DNA of 31,033 bases from Setaria digitata (GCA_003640385.1 RCAB01000634.1:1-31033), one strand, 5' to 3'; counted from the first letter of the stretch, positions 12,537 to 25,877 are shown. Translations and numbers: made by a program. Notes: a model not told the origin generated them from the letters alone.

Positions 12537-15135
12537 AATTATTTCTTATATCTGTGTCATTACTCTAGTAGGACTAGATAAATAGCTGCATTATTAAATG
12601 TAATACATCAATGGCATTTCTTACCGTTTGTTGCATCATTTTCGTCGTTTTTCATATATTGTCATTAACTGCTGTTGTTCACTTAAATATACTTTCATGG
12701 CTATGGTGGACAAAACTGATTATATCAAGCCATCTAATTTTTATTGATTCGCGTATAATTGATTATTTACAGTTTACAAACTAATTTTCGTTTCCTCAGC
12801 AGTCAAACAGTGCATTTCATTTAAATGAATTTTATGAGGTCACTTTGAATTTCTTTACAAATGATCATGGACAGTTACCGCAAACAAAGAATAGAGCCAA
12901 TGCTTTTCGATTAATAGTTTTCCAAGCAGGTTTATCTAAGTAACTCCCATTTAATAATTGCTTCTAAGATTTGTTTGATTCAATTATTTGGGAATTTACG
13001 CTGTAGAATATTGAATCCTCATTTAAACCGAATGTTAGGATAGTTGTAAAATCCAGACGATGCGAGTTAAGTGGTAGTTGAGTTAACTTGTTAGAGTATT
13101 TGTAATTAATTCGGTCTGTTAACGTGCTGTGTCGATTCTAAAAATTTCTCAGAATACTCCTTTTGCTTTTATTGATGCATAGACTTAAGTCAAAGACTTA
13201 AGTCAAGTTGTAAAACAAGTTCATCTTCTCATGTGAGGCATATGGCCACAGAACTAATGAAATATTTGATCTAGTTCAGTGTTAGTTGCAGCAAAAATGC
13301 TATCCATTTGAGAGAAAGAGAATACACATATCGTTAAATTAGCAGTCATTGTGACAGTGGTTTTACTGAAGTGGTTAAAAATTAGTCGGAGATTCACACT
13401 TTTAAGATATTATATTTGCCAAAGAACTGGAATAATGGGTGGTTCTAAACTTTAACTTTTCAAACATTCAAATGATTTTGACATATATTACCTGTCAGAA
13501 AGTTGTTAGAGTAAACTTAAATAAAAGTACTGAACTCTACTTTAAACGTTTCTTTTTTCTTTGCTTTTGTTCAGAGAGTAAGTGGATATTTAAAGTAATG
13601 AAGTTTCAGATTCAATTAAATCTCACTTTCTTTTTCGTCCAGATTAAGCGTTCATTTCATTCGCATTTTCCGAGCTCTTTAATTGACGAACAAATTGCGT
13701 CTTGACTTTAATTTATGGGCTTATAGTTGGCGTTGGTTTTTAATTCTCCACTAAATTCATACTTAAAATTCCTTTTTATTTTCATTGCCTTTATAATTGA
13801 GAAGTGATCGAATTCATATAACCAGAACATTTCGATATTTGGTAGTAATGTTTTTGTTTTTGTCAAATTTAACAGAACAATGGAATTTGACAAATGATTA
13901 TTTAAGGAAATTTGGACTCAGACAGAATTAATCAGTTTTTTTTTGTCTGGAAATTGATGCTATCATACCCACAAGATGTAAAATTACCGGATTTTACACT
14001 TCGAAGAATAACATGAATGATTTTAAATAAAATGGATTAGAAATATTAAACAAAAAGATTTTATAATGAAAAGTTTTTGCATCATCTCTAAATTCGCCGA
14101 TTTCGCAGTTGACACTTGAAAAATGGAACATTTGATTCTGCTATCATAATTAACATGATCTGATGAGATGAAAAGTGGAAGATTGTGTAAAATTGATACA
14201 ATGGTCATTTCGGAACAGTTTAAAACATCACTTTGAAATGGTTTCAATATCTCTTCTGATTCCATCGCAATCTTATATGAAGAGAAATCGAAAGGACTGA
14301 GAATTTATGAAAGGGAATGAATGATGATTGCATGTTAATGGAATGGTTTGCTCTGCTCTTTCTGTCAATTAAGTGAAATCAGCGAAACAATCAGATGAAA
14401 TGGATTCGGAAAGAAATACTGACTAAGTGTAATAGAATTCCCATTATCAGATGCATATCACTTTAAATGATTGTATATATATACCATCTTTTTATCTCCC
14501 AAAATATCTAAAACACCATAAAGAAAAACTTCGATATCTGTTGTAGTACTTCTCAGTATATCTCAAGTATTTCCAACTCTGTTATTTCTTCATGCATATT
14601 TATTGTAAATTGATATTTTCATTATTCAAAATTCTTGATGAATTATTTGTCGTAGTAGTTGTTATTTGTGACCCTGTTATTGTTGTTGTTGTTGTTGTTA
14701 TTGTTACTGCTATCGCGGTTGTATTAGTACTGCTGGTATCTGTAGAAGATGAGGAAGTGAATGAAAAATATGGAGTGATTTATTTATTTCTCGATGATTA
14801 TATTACTTATTGTTCGAATAACTTTAATTTTATTTGTCATCAGCATTTTATCCGACCTAATTCATTTTGAATTCATATCCATCTTTTCCATCCCTTCCTT
14901 TTCGCCGTCATTTTGTTCTACGTCTGTTTGTTTCTATCCGTGATCATTAACTTTTCATCTTATCGATATCATTATTAAACTTATTTTAAAAATTTTTCTC
15001 AGTACTTTTGAACCATTTCATTTACTCTATCTTAGTTTTGCCTTTCTATTATCATCATTTCAGTCAATATTCAGTCGGTCGACCATTTAATTAACTGGTA
15101 ACAATTCCCAACTTTGTCATCAAAGACCAGCAACA
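12537..15135. other. Intergenic region between Aurora kinase and the peroxidase
   Basis: About 2.6 kb of AT-rich sequence with no exon I could support on either strand. Open frames here are short and of biased composition. Notable items are two copies of the palindrome GACTTAAGTC at 13182-13191 and 13195-13204 and a GTT microsatellite near 14676-14706. The right end should contain the peroxidase promoter; a TATATATATA stretch near 14474-14483 is too common in this DNA to assign. Confidence 0.5.
14676..14706 (+). repeat. GTT trinucleotide microsatellite
   Basis: Six consecutive GTT units at 14682-14699, flanked by imperfect GTT/ATT units on both sides. It lies in the spacer upstream of the peroxidase gene. 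The frame through it encodes a run of valines but has no other protein character. Confidence 0.8.
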
Positions 15136-18100
15136 ATGAAATTCAATTTTCTGTCACTGTTTCTATTAACATTTATCACTGCTTCAGAAGGTTTGTTATC
15201 TAAAACAAAAGAAAAAAAGAATTAACCATCTCATTTCATTGAATTGATCTGAAAGGAAAAGGCGTAGTAGAATTCTAACTAGCTTAATGCAATTCTTATA
15301 CTTTCAGATCTATTTAAACTGATCAAGAATGATCTTATTTCAGAACGATAGCGAGAAGGAACTAATAAGCTTGATATGCTCCAGTGTCCTCCCTAGACAC
15401 TCATCTTCGTTGATAATTAGTATATAGGTGAATCAACAAGAAACTAATATTTTCAACTTTTATCTAACACTTCTTTGAAACTCATATCTCATTCATGTCA
15501 CAGAGGTCATTCTTATGGTATCTATTCCCGTTATGTCTTCTTGATCAGCTTCAGTAGAGCTCAAACTGTAATAAAATATTCAAATAAAATTTTTATAATG
15601 AAATGATTTTATCACATTTTTTAATTAATTTTTAGGAATATTGCATTTTTTTTCTCTCTTTTATTTTCTTTTTTTTTAAACTCTCATCTGATTAAATTCC
15701 TATACCTCACTGGATGTGCAAAATATTAAAAAAGCTGTGCTAAAGTATAATCATGAAGGAAAACTTGAAGTAACTGCTAAAAAATTACATATCAGCCTAA
15801 AACATTTTGCTTTTCTCTTTCTATAGTCCTGATGATTATCGTAACGAAGCGGATCTCGAGTAGCTAAGAAAAGAAAAAAAAAAGACTAAAATTTCAAAAT
15901 TCTTAAATGTTAAGTAGCACATTTTACTTTAGTTGACACTGTCCTGAAGAATTAGCAGTGTTGCTACTTGAAATATATGACTTACTCCAATCGAAGTTTT
16001 TGAAATGTCATAGCAGCAATAAATTAGGCATTCAACGGAAATAATGGACTCCAAATTCTTTTTCTGAAATTTTCCCACATGAAATTTTACATTAAATTAA
16101 TGATCAATGAACACCAGCCATTTCTTCTATTTTCAGAATGACAAATTATATAATACTAAAATTAAAATGAAATAGAAAGTGATTTTCCGTAAATGTCCAT
16201 TATTTGAAACTAGTAAGAAACTAAAGTATATTCACTAGTTTAGTATTAAAAGCTTTTTTTTTTTTTTTAAGCAGAGATACTGGTGATTAGCAATAAGCAA
16301 TGATAAAAATTAAGCTTGAGAAGATAAATGAATATAATACTACTTTTCGGCTTATAATAGCTACTCGAAATTGTGGAAGAAATTGTATGAGATTAAATGA
16401 GACTGTTTCTAACTTTGTTAGATTTTTGTGAATATTAGTAAAATCGGCAAAAAACAACTTTCTGATCAATTGCTGACAGAAATAAATTGAGCATGTTATT
16501 CAATTAGTACATTACACAAGATTAAGAATTAAAATTGTAAGCTAATCTAGCAATGATAAGATACTGCTAAAATAAGACTTAAAATTAACTACCCGCTGGT
16601 GAACAGCCTTTTACGCATTTGGTTTTGCTTCTTCACCTGGCAATTGAAAAAGCATTAGCAATTAGATGTGAATTGCAAAAAGGTCGAAAAGAGCAACTGT
16701 ATAGAAAATCCTGAGTTGGCCAGTAATACTTTTTGGCATTTTTGTTCTAGCTGGAGCTTATCAACTTATTTTAAGTGCTGTTTCTGTTTTTTTTTTTCTT
16801 AAGAAAAATTTAAGTTTGTTACGAATATCATTTATCACAAAGAATTAATTGAGGAGATTTTATATGACTTTAATTAATTGATTAACTAATTAATAGTTAG
16901 AGACTGTAATGAGAATTTTATTCCTATTCGTGTTTAAGCAATTTACGCGGTACATATGCTCTATGTGACGAATATTTTGCTTAATTGATCAGTAAATTCA
17001 GTTCTGATTGTAGCAAACCAAAATAAAATGAAAACATTCTTTTGCTTAGATAAATTTCTTAATAGCACAAATAACTTTAAACTGATAAAATTTCAAAATA
17101 ATTTAGGTCTAGCTGAAAAAGAAACTAATGGTACCAAGTCGGATAACAACGATGCAACAATTTCTTCTGATTCCGGTGGAACTAAAATTACTGAACAATC
17201 TACTACAGTAAGCAATGCAGCATCTGGTATAAATTCTACAAATGAAATGACTTTTATATCCAGTAGAACGAAAGATGTGAAGAACAATAGCATGTCAAAC
17301 AATAACACTGTAATTATCGGAAATCTAACCACCAAAGTGTCTGTGAAAAACTCCATTCAAGATACGATAAGAAACAGTAACAAAACTAAAGAATCAACTA
17401 TACAGCAATTAGAGAACTTTCGAAAAGGAATTAAAAAGGACATTTTGGAAAAATCCAGAGGTGGAAAAATTCCGAAAGATATTCTGGAAGAATCCAGAAA
17501 TGAAAAAGTCCCTAAAAGCATCTGTCAGGATAACCAGAAACTTTGCAAATTTTGGGCAACCATTGGTGAATGTACTACAAATGAGAAATGGATGGAAATT
17601 AACTGCCCAATTGCATGTGGTAAATGTGAAAGTAAGCATTTTTTTATTGTGTATTAATATTAATAACCTTTAATAGTAATTAATAATTGCATAACATTTT
17701 CTAATTATCATTATTTTTTATTTTGAAATTATCATTTCTTCAAAGGATTTTTTCTTTTCTCAGGAAAGAAATCACGACAGGCTGGCTACTCTTGAGGATT
17801 TCTTCCTTCAATTTGTTGGATTAGGTTACTAAATCACATCCAGTATTCTCTTTTAACGAGACAAATTTAATGAAATAAGCGAATATTTCAAAATCATCTG
17901 CATGGAAAAACTTTTTCCTCATGTTCTTTTGTTTCCTTTTCTGCCAAACTAAGTCAAATCAACTTTTGGCCACCCGAAATATAAATTTAAAATTAAAAAA
18001 CCATGCCAGTCTAAAATTTATAGATCAGTTATCTAAAAGTTGTCATTTTTGAATAAACTTGTTCTGATATAAACTGTTCATAAAGGGTAGCATAATTAAA

Positions 18101-21100
18101 TTCCAAAGAAGCTGAATTTTTTTTTTTCTGATTTCTTGAAAGAAATTAAAAACTTAAGAGGGGAAAATTGTTAAAATAAAATATTATTTACGCAATATTT
18201 TGAGAGCAAAAATAATTTTATAAGTGAATTTTACAAATAACTTGCATCTGGAATTTATGAATAATCACNTTAAAACAAAATATTATTTACGCAATATTTT
18301 GAGAGCAAAAATTATTTTATAAGTGAATTTTACAAATAACTTGCATCTGGAATTTATGAATAATCACTTCGCATGCTTAGAATCTAACATTGATTCTTTC
18401 CGTTTCTTTCAAGCACACCTCAGAATCTACTGATGTATTTCTGTTGTGAGTTTAAAATTTGCAATTTTCCCATAAAATAATTGAAATGGAACTTAGCAAA
18501 TGCAACATGTTCTAACAAGCACGAATTCTGTTCCTTTTGGTCATCCAATGGCGAGTGCGAAATGAATGCAATTTGGATGCATGTTAATTGTCCTCAGTCT
18601 TGCATGCTGTGCGGTCCAGATTTTAGTAAGTTTCATCACACTCATCACAGATAATTTCGTCTGCTTTTCAAGCGATTAATTCCAATGGATGATATTCAAA
18701 AACACAAAATTCTAGAAGCATTTGAACTCTTATTTGAGTAATTCAATTTATAATTTGTTAAATTATTATTTAAAAAAGTTATTTTGATATTTGATACCTA
18801 CAAATCAATCTTAAATGTTTTTTTCTTGATTTTTTTTTGCAGGCCAAAGCAAACATTTAAATTTTTTACCACAAAAGAAAGAAGATTGCCCTATAAGAAC
18901 ACAGGAAGGTAAAAGCAGATAAACGTTTTCTACTTTATCTTTCATAATCATTGATAAAACATTGAAGAAATAAATCGAATTGATAATTTTCCACTTCATT
19001 TTTTTTTTTTTTTTTTTTCTTAAATCACATATTTACAATAACAACTCTAGTGAGAATAGTGAGGCACGTGAAATGAGTGGAACGTGAGATCAGGTAGAAA
19101 TGATTAACTTATTGATATCAGAAAGGAAATGATTACAAATTTCAGAAGAAAAACTGTGTTAGACAAATGAAATAAACTCTGGTGAATAAAATTTATAATC
19201 CAAGAAAACTGTAGTTATGTTATAAGGAAAAGCGAAGGTTAGACTGCAAAGAAATTGAATAAAAATAGGTCAAACAATAATAGAATGTTTTAATTAACAC
19301 AGTGAGTTTTTTTATTCCTTTAAAAACACGGGTTCCTCCTATATGGAAGACACTTATCCATTTTTGTCTAATTAATTATGAAATTATCTTGTAATCGAAG
19401 ATTTCCTAAGATAATATGCAAACATATTAATGATACGATTATATGTAGAAGTGAAACTTTCGAATCCTAAATGATGAGATGGATTGTAAATGAAAGTATT
19501 TGGAAGAAAAAAGAAGGAAGAGTTCGCAGTCCTATAATGTTTTGCACAAAATTTGATAATTGCCATAATTTCTTTCGCTCGGTAATTCAAATTGTTGCCT
19601 GACGTGCTTTTTTTTCTTCAACTTTTTAAATCAGGATTTAAACAAATGAAATAATTAGCTAGACCAGATTTTTTTAGACACATCAACGCGTCAGACGATG
19701 TCAGTCATTGAGGTAAAACAAAGAAATGCACAATTTGGATGTGTTAAACAATTAGAGCAAAATGATTGCCAACCAAATTTATGCTACCATCTCAGATATC
19801 GAACTTTCGATGGCACTTGCAACAATTTGAAATCTCCTCAAAATGGTGCTGCTTTTTCAGCTTACATCCGTTTGCAACCACCTCGTTATGATAATGGCGT
19901 TAATGCACCAACATGTTAGTTTTCTTTCTTCCTTTTTGTCATTTAAGTTTAATTACTTAAAATTAATTGGCGCAGTATGAAAGAAGACTTTCTTTCTTTT
20001 TTCGGTAAGGTGTCTGAGTTTCGCTTTTTTTTTCTTTTAAGCTAAGTATTGAGAGAGGAGAAAGTTTGATCAGTTCAAAAAGTGAGATGTTCCCAGGGTG
20101 AAATGATTAAGCATCGAAAGTATTATTCTTTGAAGACCGGACGATTTTGGCGATTACTTTGGATTAAACGATTATAAAGTGAGCAAAATTTAACAACTAA
20201 TCATTTTTTTTGAGACTAAGACACAACGAAAATTATGCCTAATCAATATTTCAAATTATAAGATCAAGCAAATATGTAAACATTTAATTGACAAGTTTCT
20301 TTTTATTTAAGGAAGAAGTTAAGGATAAAAAAATTAATTTTACTGCAGCATCAATGCGAAACTCGCGACCAGTAGCACGAGAAGCCTCACGTTTAATGCT
20401 CACTTCAAAAACAGAGGTCAGTTATGATTAGAAATTCAAAAATAGAAAAAAAGTTAAATTCTTTTCAATAAATACGCTTAGTTAATTAGATCTACCAGTT
20501 TCTTACAATTTTTTAATAATTTCATAGATTGGAAAAAGGGAAGGGAAAATTAGAAACTGTGAGTATAAGTGTGGCCGCAATATCATCTATGTGAAAGGTG
20601 AAAGACAAAGAGATGAGAATATAGGACTGGAAAAGGAAGCTTTAGGCTGTGAAATTTTCTTTGGTCAGCTAAGACCAAAGTTGAATAATTAAACCTAGAT
20701 GGTATTAGAAAGTTGAATAAGAAACAACGCAAATTTCCACCTGTTTCATTTCAATTTTCAAATTTAACTCAAGTCTTGAAAACTGACTAAATCAAATTTT
20801 TGAAACGCATTTTTGAAAGTTTTGTTTAATTCATTTTAAAATATTTGCGTCACTTTTCAAATTTTCAGACCGGATAAACAACAAGAATCAAAATAACTAT
20901 GTTAATAATGATTTAATTTCAGGTCACAACTAATTCAAATGCTTTACTTATGCAATGGGGTCAATTTTTGAGTCACGACATGGCCAAAACGACAGCTTTA
21001 AATAATCAAGAGTGCGCATCATGCGAACCTAATTCTAAATGCACCAATGTTTTGTTGTCAAGACGCGATCCAGTGTTAGCACTATCTTATCAATATTAAA

Positions 21101-24100
21101 TAATTTTTTCCTTGAAAATTTTATTGTAAAAATATACCTTAATTCGAATGAATGAAAATGCTAAAGATAACTGCTAAAAGTGATGAACTAAAAAACTTCA
21201 AGCGATGAGTTGTAATTTTTTAGTGATTAAGTTTGTATTATTTGCCTCGATTTATTTTATCATACTTCTTTACCAAGCATTACTTTATCAATATCTATCG
21301 CAAAAATTCTTATCAATAACAGGTTTAGATTTGGTCACTTCCAATGTCTGCCAATAGCTCGTTCTACCCCACTATGTGGTACCGGTCATTCATCACCTCG
21401 TGAACAGTACAATGAAAATTCTGCTTACCTTGATGCTTCAATGGTAAAATTCTTCAACCACTCCTAGCCATAATTAATTATAATTACTACTAGCTTTGCA
21501 CAATGCTAAATGTAATGAAATACAACAGATTTACGGTTCTTCTGACTTGGATCAATTCATGTTCCGAGAAGGAGCCTTCATGAAGACACAGACTATCCGA
21601 AATCGCACATTCCCACTGACTGATAAGAACCAAAATATCATTGCCGGTGATGATAGGGCTAATCTGTTTGTTGGTTTAGCGGCACTTCATGTACTCTTTG
21701 TTCGACAGCACAACAGGTGTTCAAATTAAGTTGATTAATATCAGATCTCATATTTTATAAAATTTTAAAAGGTCGTGCAATTTTAAACTTAGGCGAATTC
21801 AGTTAATATTTAGGAAGTAAGTTATGTTATAAAAGAATTTTATTCGAATAGTGGTCCTCATTGAGGCAAGTTTTTTAGAGGCGAATTATAATTAAAACTT
21901 TGAAGGAAAAGAAAAATCATTAGAATTAATTGATTACTGCTAATGTTACAGGATTATTTCAGGATAGCATCAGCTTTGCAGGAACTGAACGAAAACTGGG
22001 ATCAAGATCGAGTTTTTCAGGAAACACGACGAATTATTGGGGCTGCTATACAGCATATTACATATAAGGTTGTTATTAACTTTAAAATTTGAATATTTTC
22101 AAAATCATCTTAAATATCAACTGCCGATTACCCTTACCTCATTACCCCTGTTATTTCATAACATACTGGAGATAAAATAATAAAAATGATGCAGATGAGC
22201 AGAAAAATCTTCATGCTGGCAAGATTAGGCTGTAAAATTTTCAACTATATTAAGAAAATCTCATTAACACTTCCTATATTTTTAGGAGTACTTACCTCGT
22301 ATATTAGGCAATAAGTTTAATACATTAATCGGTGATTACGAAGGTTACGATGAAGATATTGATGCTAGTATCACTAACGAATTCACCGGATGTGCTTTTC
22401 GATTTGGACATGGAATGATTCAGGTTAAATCTACTAATTACGAACTATATGTAATCAGCTTTAGTTGTAGTGGCAACTGGAGGTAAAATCCCTTTCTGCA
22501 CTTCTCGAAATCTGGTTCCAAACTCAAAAAAATATTGAAACAGAAGAAAGCATAATCTAGGAAAAGTAGAAAAAGGAAGAAGCTTATTTTAACATCACTC
22601 TTTTCACTTTTGTCTTAATATATAACAGTCAAGAAAATGGCATGTCTAGCGTAAAGTAATTTTAGATAGTTTCCATTTGTTAATGCACAGCTATTCTTTA
22701 AATTAAGTAAAATTGAGAAAACAAGTGTTACTCCACCTCAGTGCCAGAGTGCGGATCAACAGGTACTCATTTGTTGTGCCATCTTATTTTAGTACTTAAT
22801 TTTTAGGAATTTTATCCCTTCTTGGATGAAAATTTCAACCCCATAGGTGGGATATCATTCAATGATGGCATGTTTAAAAGTATTCATCTCTTTGCCCATG
22901 GAATCGATCCAATTATTCGCGGTTTGATAAGTTTACCAGCAAAGATGCCACAAAGGTTAATTAAAAGAATCATGTAGATTTTAAGAAACACCTGAGAAAC
23001 TTGATAAAAACACGATCCTTTCAGATCTCTTAAATTGCTTAAGTTGTTTCCAGCCAATTTGGTAAATTCATTCGTGAAACAAAAAGCTAAATCTGTTTAA
23101 ACTAGTTTGGTAGTAACTGTTATTTTAAAACTATTATTGGATTAATAAAAAAATAGATCTAGCTAAAGAGATTTTACAGACTGACTCCAGCGATAACTGA
23201 ACGAATATTTGGCAATTCTGATCTTGGCTCGATCAATATTCAACGTGGACGTGATCACGGAATACCTGGATACGTTGCTTGGCGTAAATTCTGTAAAATG
23301 TCCGGTGTTCGAACATTCGATGACCTCAACACCACAATTACAAATCCAATTCTACGTTCAAATTTAAAAATTTTATACGGAGAAGTTGGTAAGCACTGCA
23401 TAAATGCGCGTGAAAAGCCACTGGAAATAATGATTCATATTTTTATCGAAAATAAAAGCAAAGCCAGCAAACTTGCCACACGTACATGACGTTTCGGGTA
23501 AAAATTTGCTTGCAACGCGTCGGTAACGCTTCACTATTAAATTTTATAATCCATCAGCAAATTAGAAGCCATCATGTACCTAATACAAAAAAGCAGAAAC
23601 CAAGTTATTGCTACAATTTAGTGACAACAATAAAACATGCAAAATAAGTAATGGTGAAAATGTCAGTGAAGAAGGAAAAATCCTCTAAACTTCATTTTAA
23701 AGACTTAAATTTTTTGGATTTCAAATTTTCAGAAGATTTCTTAAGCTTATTCAATGCTTACAGACAATATTGACATGTACGTTGGCGGCTTATTAGAAGA
23801 TCCGTCAGAAAATGGCTTTGTTGGACCAACGCTTGCATGCATCATTTCGGAGCAGTTTAAAAGGTTGCGAGACGGTGACAGGTATGGATAAGTTTAAACA
23901 TTTCACTTCTTCAGTAATTTCATGTTTATCACTTCCCATTTACTTACAGCTCATAAATTAATTAATTTACTCACACCTTTTATAGATTCTATTATGAGAA
24001 TTCGGAGATTTTAACTGATTCTCAAATCAGTGAAATTAAAAAACTCACTCTTTCACGAATACTTTGTGACGCGGGTGAAAATATACGACAAGTACCGCCG

Positions 24101-24187
24101 AACGCATTTGATCAAAGTGATGCACTAGGTCTGATACAATGTGACGAGATACCGTCTCCAAATTGGAAGCTTTGGAAAGATAATTAG
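15136..24187 (+). CDS. Secreted animal haem peroxidase with two ShKT domains (SKPO/MLT-7-like), 15 exons
   Basis: Probably an extracellular peroxidase; nematode relatives act in cuticle cross-linking and moulting. Exons: 15136-15190, 17107-17631, 18497-18625, 18843-18908, 19678-19914, 20349-20416, 20923-21074, 21323-21443, 21529-21716, 21963-22068, 22286-22423, 22807-22955, 23180-23388, 23764-23881, 23986-24187; 820 residues, phases consistent. Residues 1-17 are a signal peptide. A Ser/Thr/Asn-rich linker with several N-glycosylation sequons and a 13-residue tandem repeat precedes two six-Cys ShKT modules with identical Cys spacing (exons 2 and 3). The peroxidase domain follows: distal His378 (WGQFLSHDM), catalytic Arg494 (GDDRANLF) and proximal His591 (FRFGHGM). 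Residues aligned with the haem-ester Asp and Glu of mammalian peroxidases are Ser377 and Leu497, so covalent haem linkage is not expected. Small extra exons in the 1.9-kb first intron cannot be excluded. Confidence 0.94.
17439..17516 (+). repeat. In-frame tandem repeat, 2 x 39 bases (13 residues), in peroxidase exon 2
   Basis: Two adjacent 39-base units (17439-17477 and 17478-17516) encode [13 protein letters not shown] and [13 protein letters not shown]. The repeat is basic and acidic and sits immediately before the first ShKT module. Unlike the N-joined duplicates in this window, the copies have diverged and keep frame, so this is a genuine coding repeat. Confidence 0.85.
17764..17795 (+). 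other. Possible alternative terminal exon after the first ShKT module
   Basis: A TTTTCTCAG acceptor is followed by an open frame in the correct phase for the exon 2 donor (17631). It encodes about ten residues ([10 protein letters not shown]) and then TGA. If used, it would yield a secreted protein with signal peptide, linker and one ShKT module but no peroxidase domain. No transcript evidence is available, so this is a prediction from splice phase only. Confidence 0.3.
18171..18367 (+). repeat. Tandem duplicate of 98 bases joined by one N (peroxidase intron 2)
   Basis: 18171-18268 and 18270-18367 are the same apart from two single-base differences, with one N at 18269. It lies wholly in intron 2 (17632-18496), so the protein model is unaffected. 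Same pattern as at 3155 and 11164. Confidence 0.85.
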
Positions 24188-25380
24188 TGATTATTATGAT
24201 TATAGCAATCTCATCTCATTTACTTCGAATGTTTGAATACTATGGAAAAAACTCAGAAATTTTATTTGCCCCTCAAAATGAATATATCGGCAATTAATAT
24301 ATTAGCAATTAATCAATCATTTGATGAAATGTGTAAAAGAAAACCCTCGAAAATATTTTCACTAATTTTTCTCATTAGTCGAAAGAAGAAAAAAAGGATG
24401 CGAACTTGTCAATGAACGCTAGAATTAGAAACGAATAATATAAATTAAGTTTGCAAGCCTATCTACTGAAACTAATTATCGGATTTTTCATTTGATCAAA
24501 GAATACAACTTTATTTGCCTTCTTGTTTTTAGTTTAGGGATCTAACAAGAACGATGTATTTAGCTTTTTAGATAAGATTTTACGAAAATATCTAAAATTG
24601 ATTTCAATCTTGTTCATTTAATAAGTGAAAATGATTAAAAATAAAAATAAAGATAAAGATAAAAATAAAAATCCACTTCAGCAAAATTAACCAGAGCATT
24701 AGCTTTGTTTCAGCTGGCTGAAACTTCTTTCAAAGATTTAAAAATTTCAAAATAGAATTACATTTCCGGTCGTTTGCCAAATTGATCCGTTAATAGTTCC
24801 CGCAATTTGTTAATATGTCAAATTTTTATCACTCAGAATAATATGACTTCCACGTTTGATAAAGCTTGACCTTTGAAATGCAAGTTTTTCGCTGATAAAA
24901 TGCTTATTTCAAATTTAACATGAAGAGATTTGTTTATAATAGTAGTTTGTATGATAGAAATAGCACCAAAAATTTTGGAGAAAAAAGTAAATTTATTTTC
25001 GAATTTTAATGTTTGATTTTCAGTTTAATTCTAATTCATCTGTTTCAATAAACCAATGAAATTGTGTTCCTATGATTTGTTGGAACACCACTGCCTTCAA
25101 AATATTCCTACTCAACCACTCCTCTTTTCAATTTTTTCTATCGTTTTCTTCTCTGATATGAAGTGATACTTTTCTGAACTCTGAAAATTTCTATAATTGA
25201 AAGACGAGGCTTAAACTTTAGACCGTTAAAAGCAGACAGAAAGTTTCTTTCTAAAGAAATATTGTCTTTTCAATTCACTCATTTTTGAGGTAAGATTGAT
25301 AATGAATTTTTTTCAATCACCTTTGATTTTTGTTTCATTTTCGTGTCACATCCAATTTGAATTTGTTTTATGTTACACAG
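24188..25380. other. Intergenic region after the peroxidase
   Basis: About 1.2 kb of AT-rich sequence. A simple repeat of ATAAA/AGATAA units lies around 24636-24671. No exon with splice support or family similarity was found on either strand. Confidence 0.5.
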
Positions 25381-25434
25381 ATGATGACTATTTACTTGTT
25401 ACTGATTCAAAATACCTTTGGCTTTTTTTTAAAA
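25381..25434 (+). CDS. Candidate first exon of an unidentified secreted or membrane protein
   Basis: An ATG directly follows a TTACACAG acceptor and opens an 18-codon exon encoding MMTIYLLLIQNTFGFFLK, then a perfect GTAAGT donor in phase 0. The peptide looks like a signal sequence. The combination of trans-splice-like acceptor, signal peptide and consensus donor is better than expected by chance, but I could not find a phase-compatible next exon. The nearest coding-looking stretch (25878-26014) needs a phase-1 donor, so an intermediate exon is missing from this model. Function unknown. Confidence 0.4.
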
Positions 25435-25877
25435 GTAAGTTTGAGAAATAACCAAAAACGAAAAGTACTACTTCATTATTCAATCAAAAATCTCTCAATT
25501 TTTGAGGAATTTAAATATATTTGTGAAGTATTCATATTGGCAGTGCTTTGAACTAAACAACCAATAGGCATATATCCAAATTGTAGTAGAATAGCGACAT
25601 ATGTTAGTACCAATGAAATAAGCTAAAAATACATATTTTTTCTAGAGAAGAATGGATTTAAGAGAAATGAAGGTTATCGAAACTAGTCATTTTTTGAAAA
25701 ATTAAGTATGTAGAAATGTTGCCTAAAATGACTGTTAAATTTTAAATATAATTATTAAACTAACGTTTCAACTAGAAAATTAGGTGAGTTGCTTCTAATT
25801 TATAATTTAGTCATGATTCAAGCATACCATCCAGAGTATTTGCTTATTAAGGTTTTTTCATAATTAATCAGTAAAAG
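25435..25877. other. AT-rich stretch between two candidate plus-strand exons
   Basis: If 25381-25434 and 25878-26014 belong to one gene, this would be intron plus at least one small missing exon. I looked for an exon that corrects the phase and found none without an in-frame stop. A 27-base phase-0 piece (25645-25671, bounded by TTTTCTAG and GTTATC) is possible but does not solve the phase. Confidence 0.3.

Noticed and set aside
14592..14870. 92-codon plus-strand ORF rich in valine, like a membrane protein
   Set aside because: The valine run is the translation of a GTT microsatellite; the rest has no splice support or family character.
24762..24840. Short minus-strand frame LRELLTDQFGKRPEM before a stop
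   Set aside because: A stop lies just upstream and no acceptor precedes it; too short to support.
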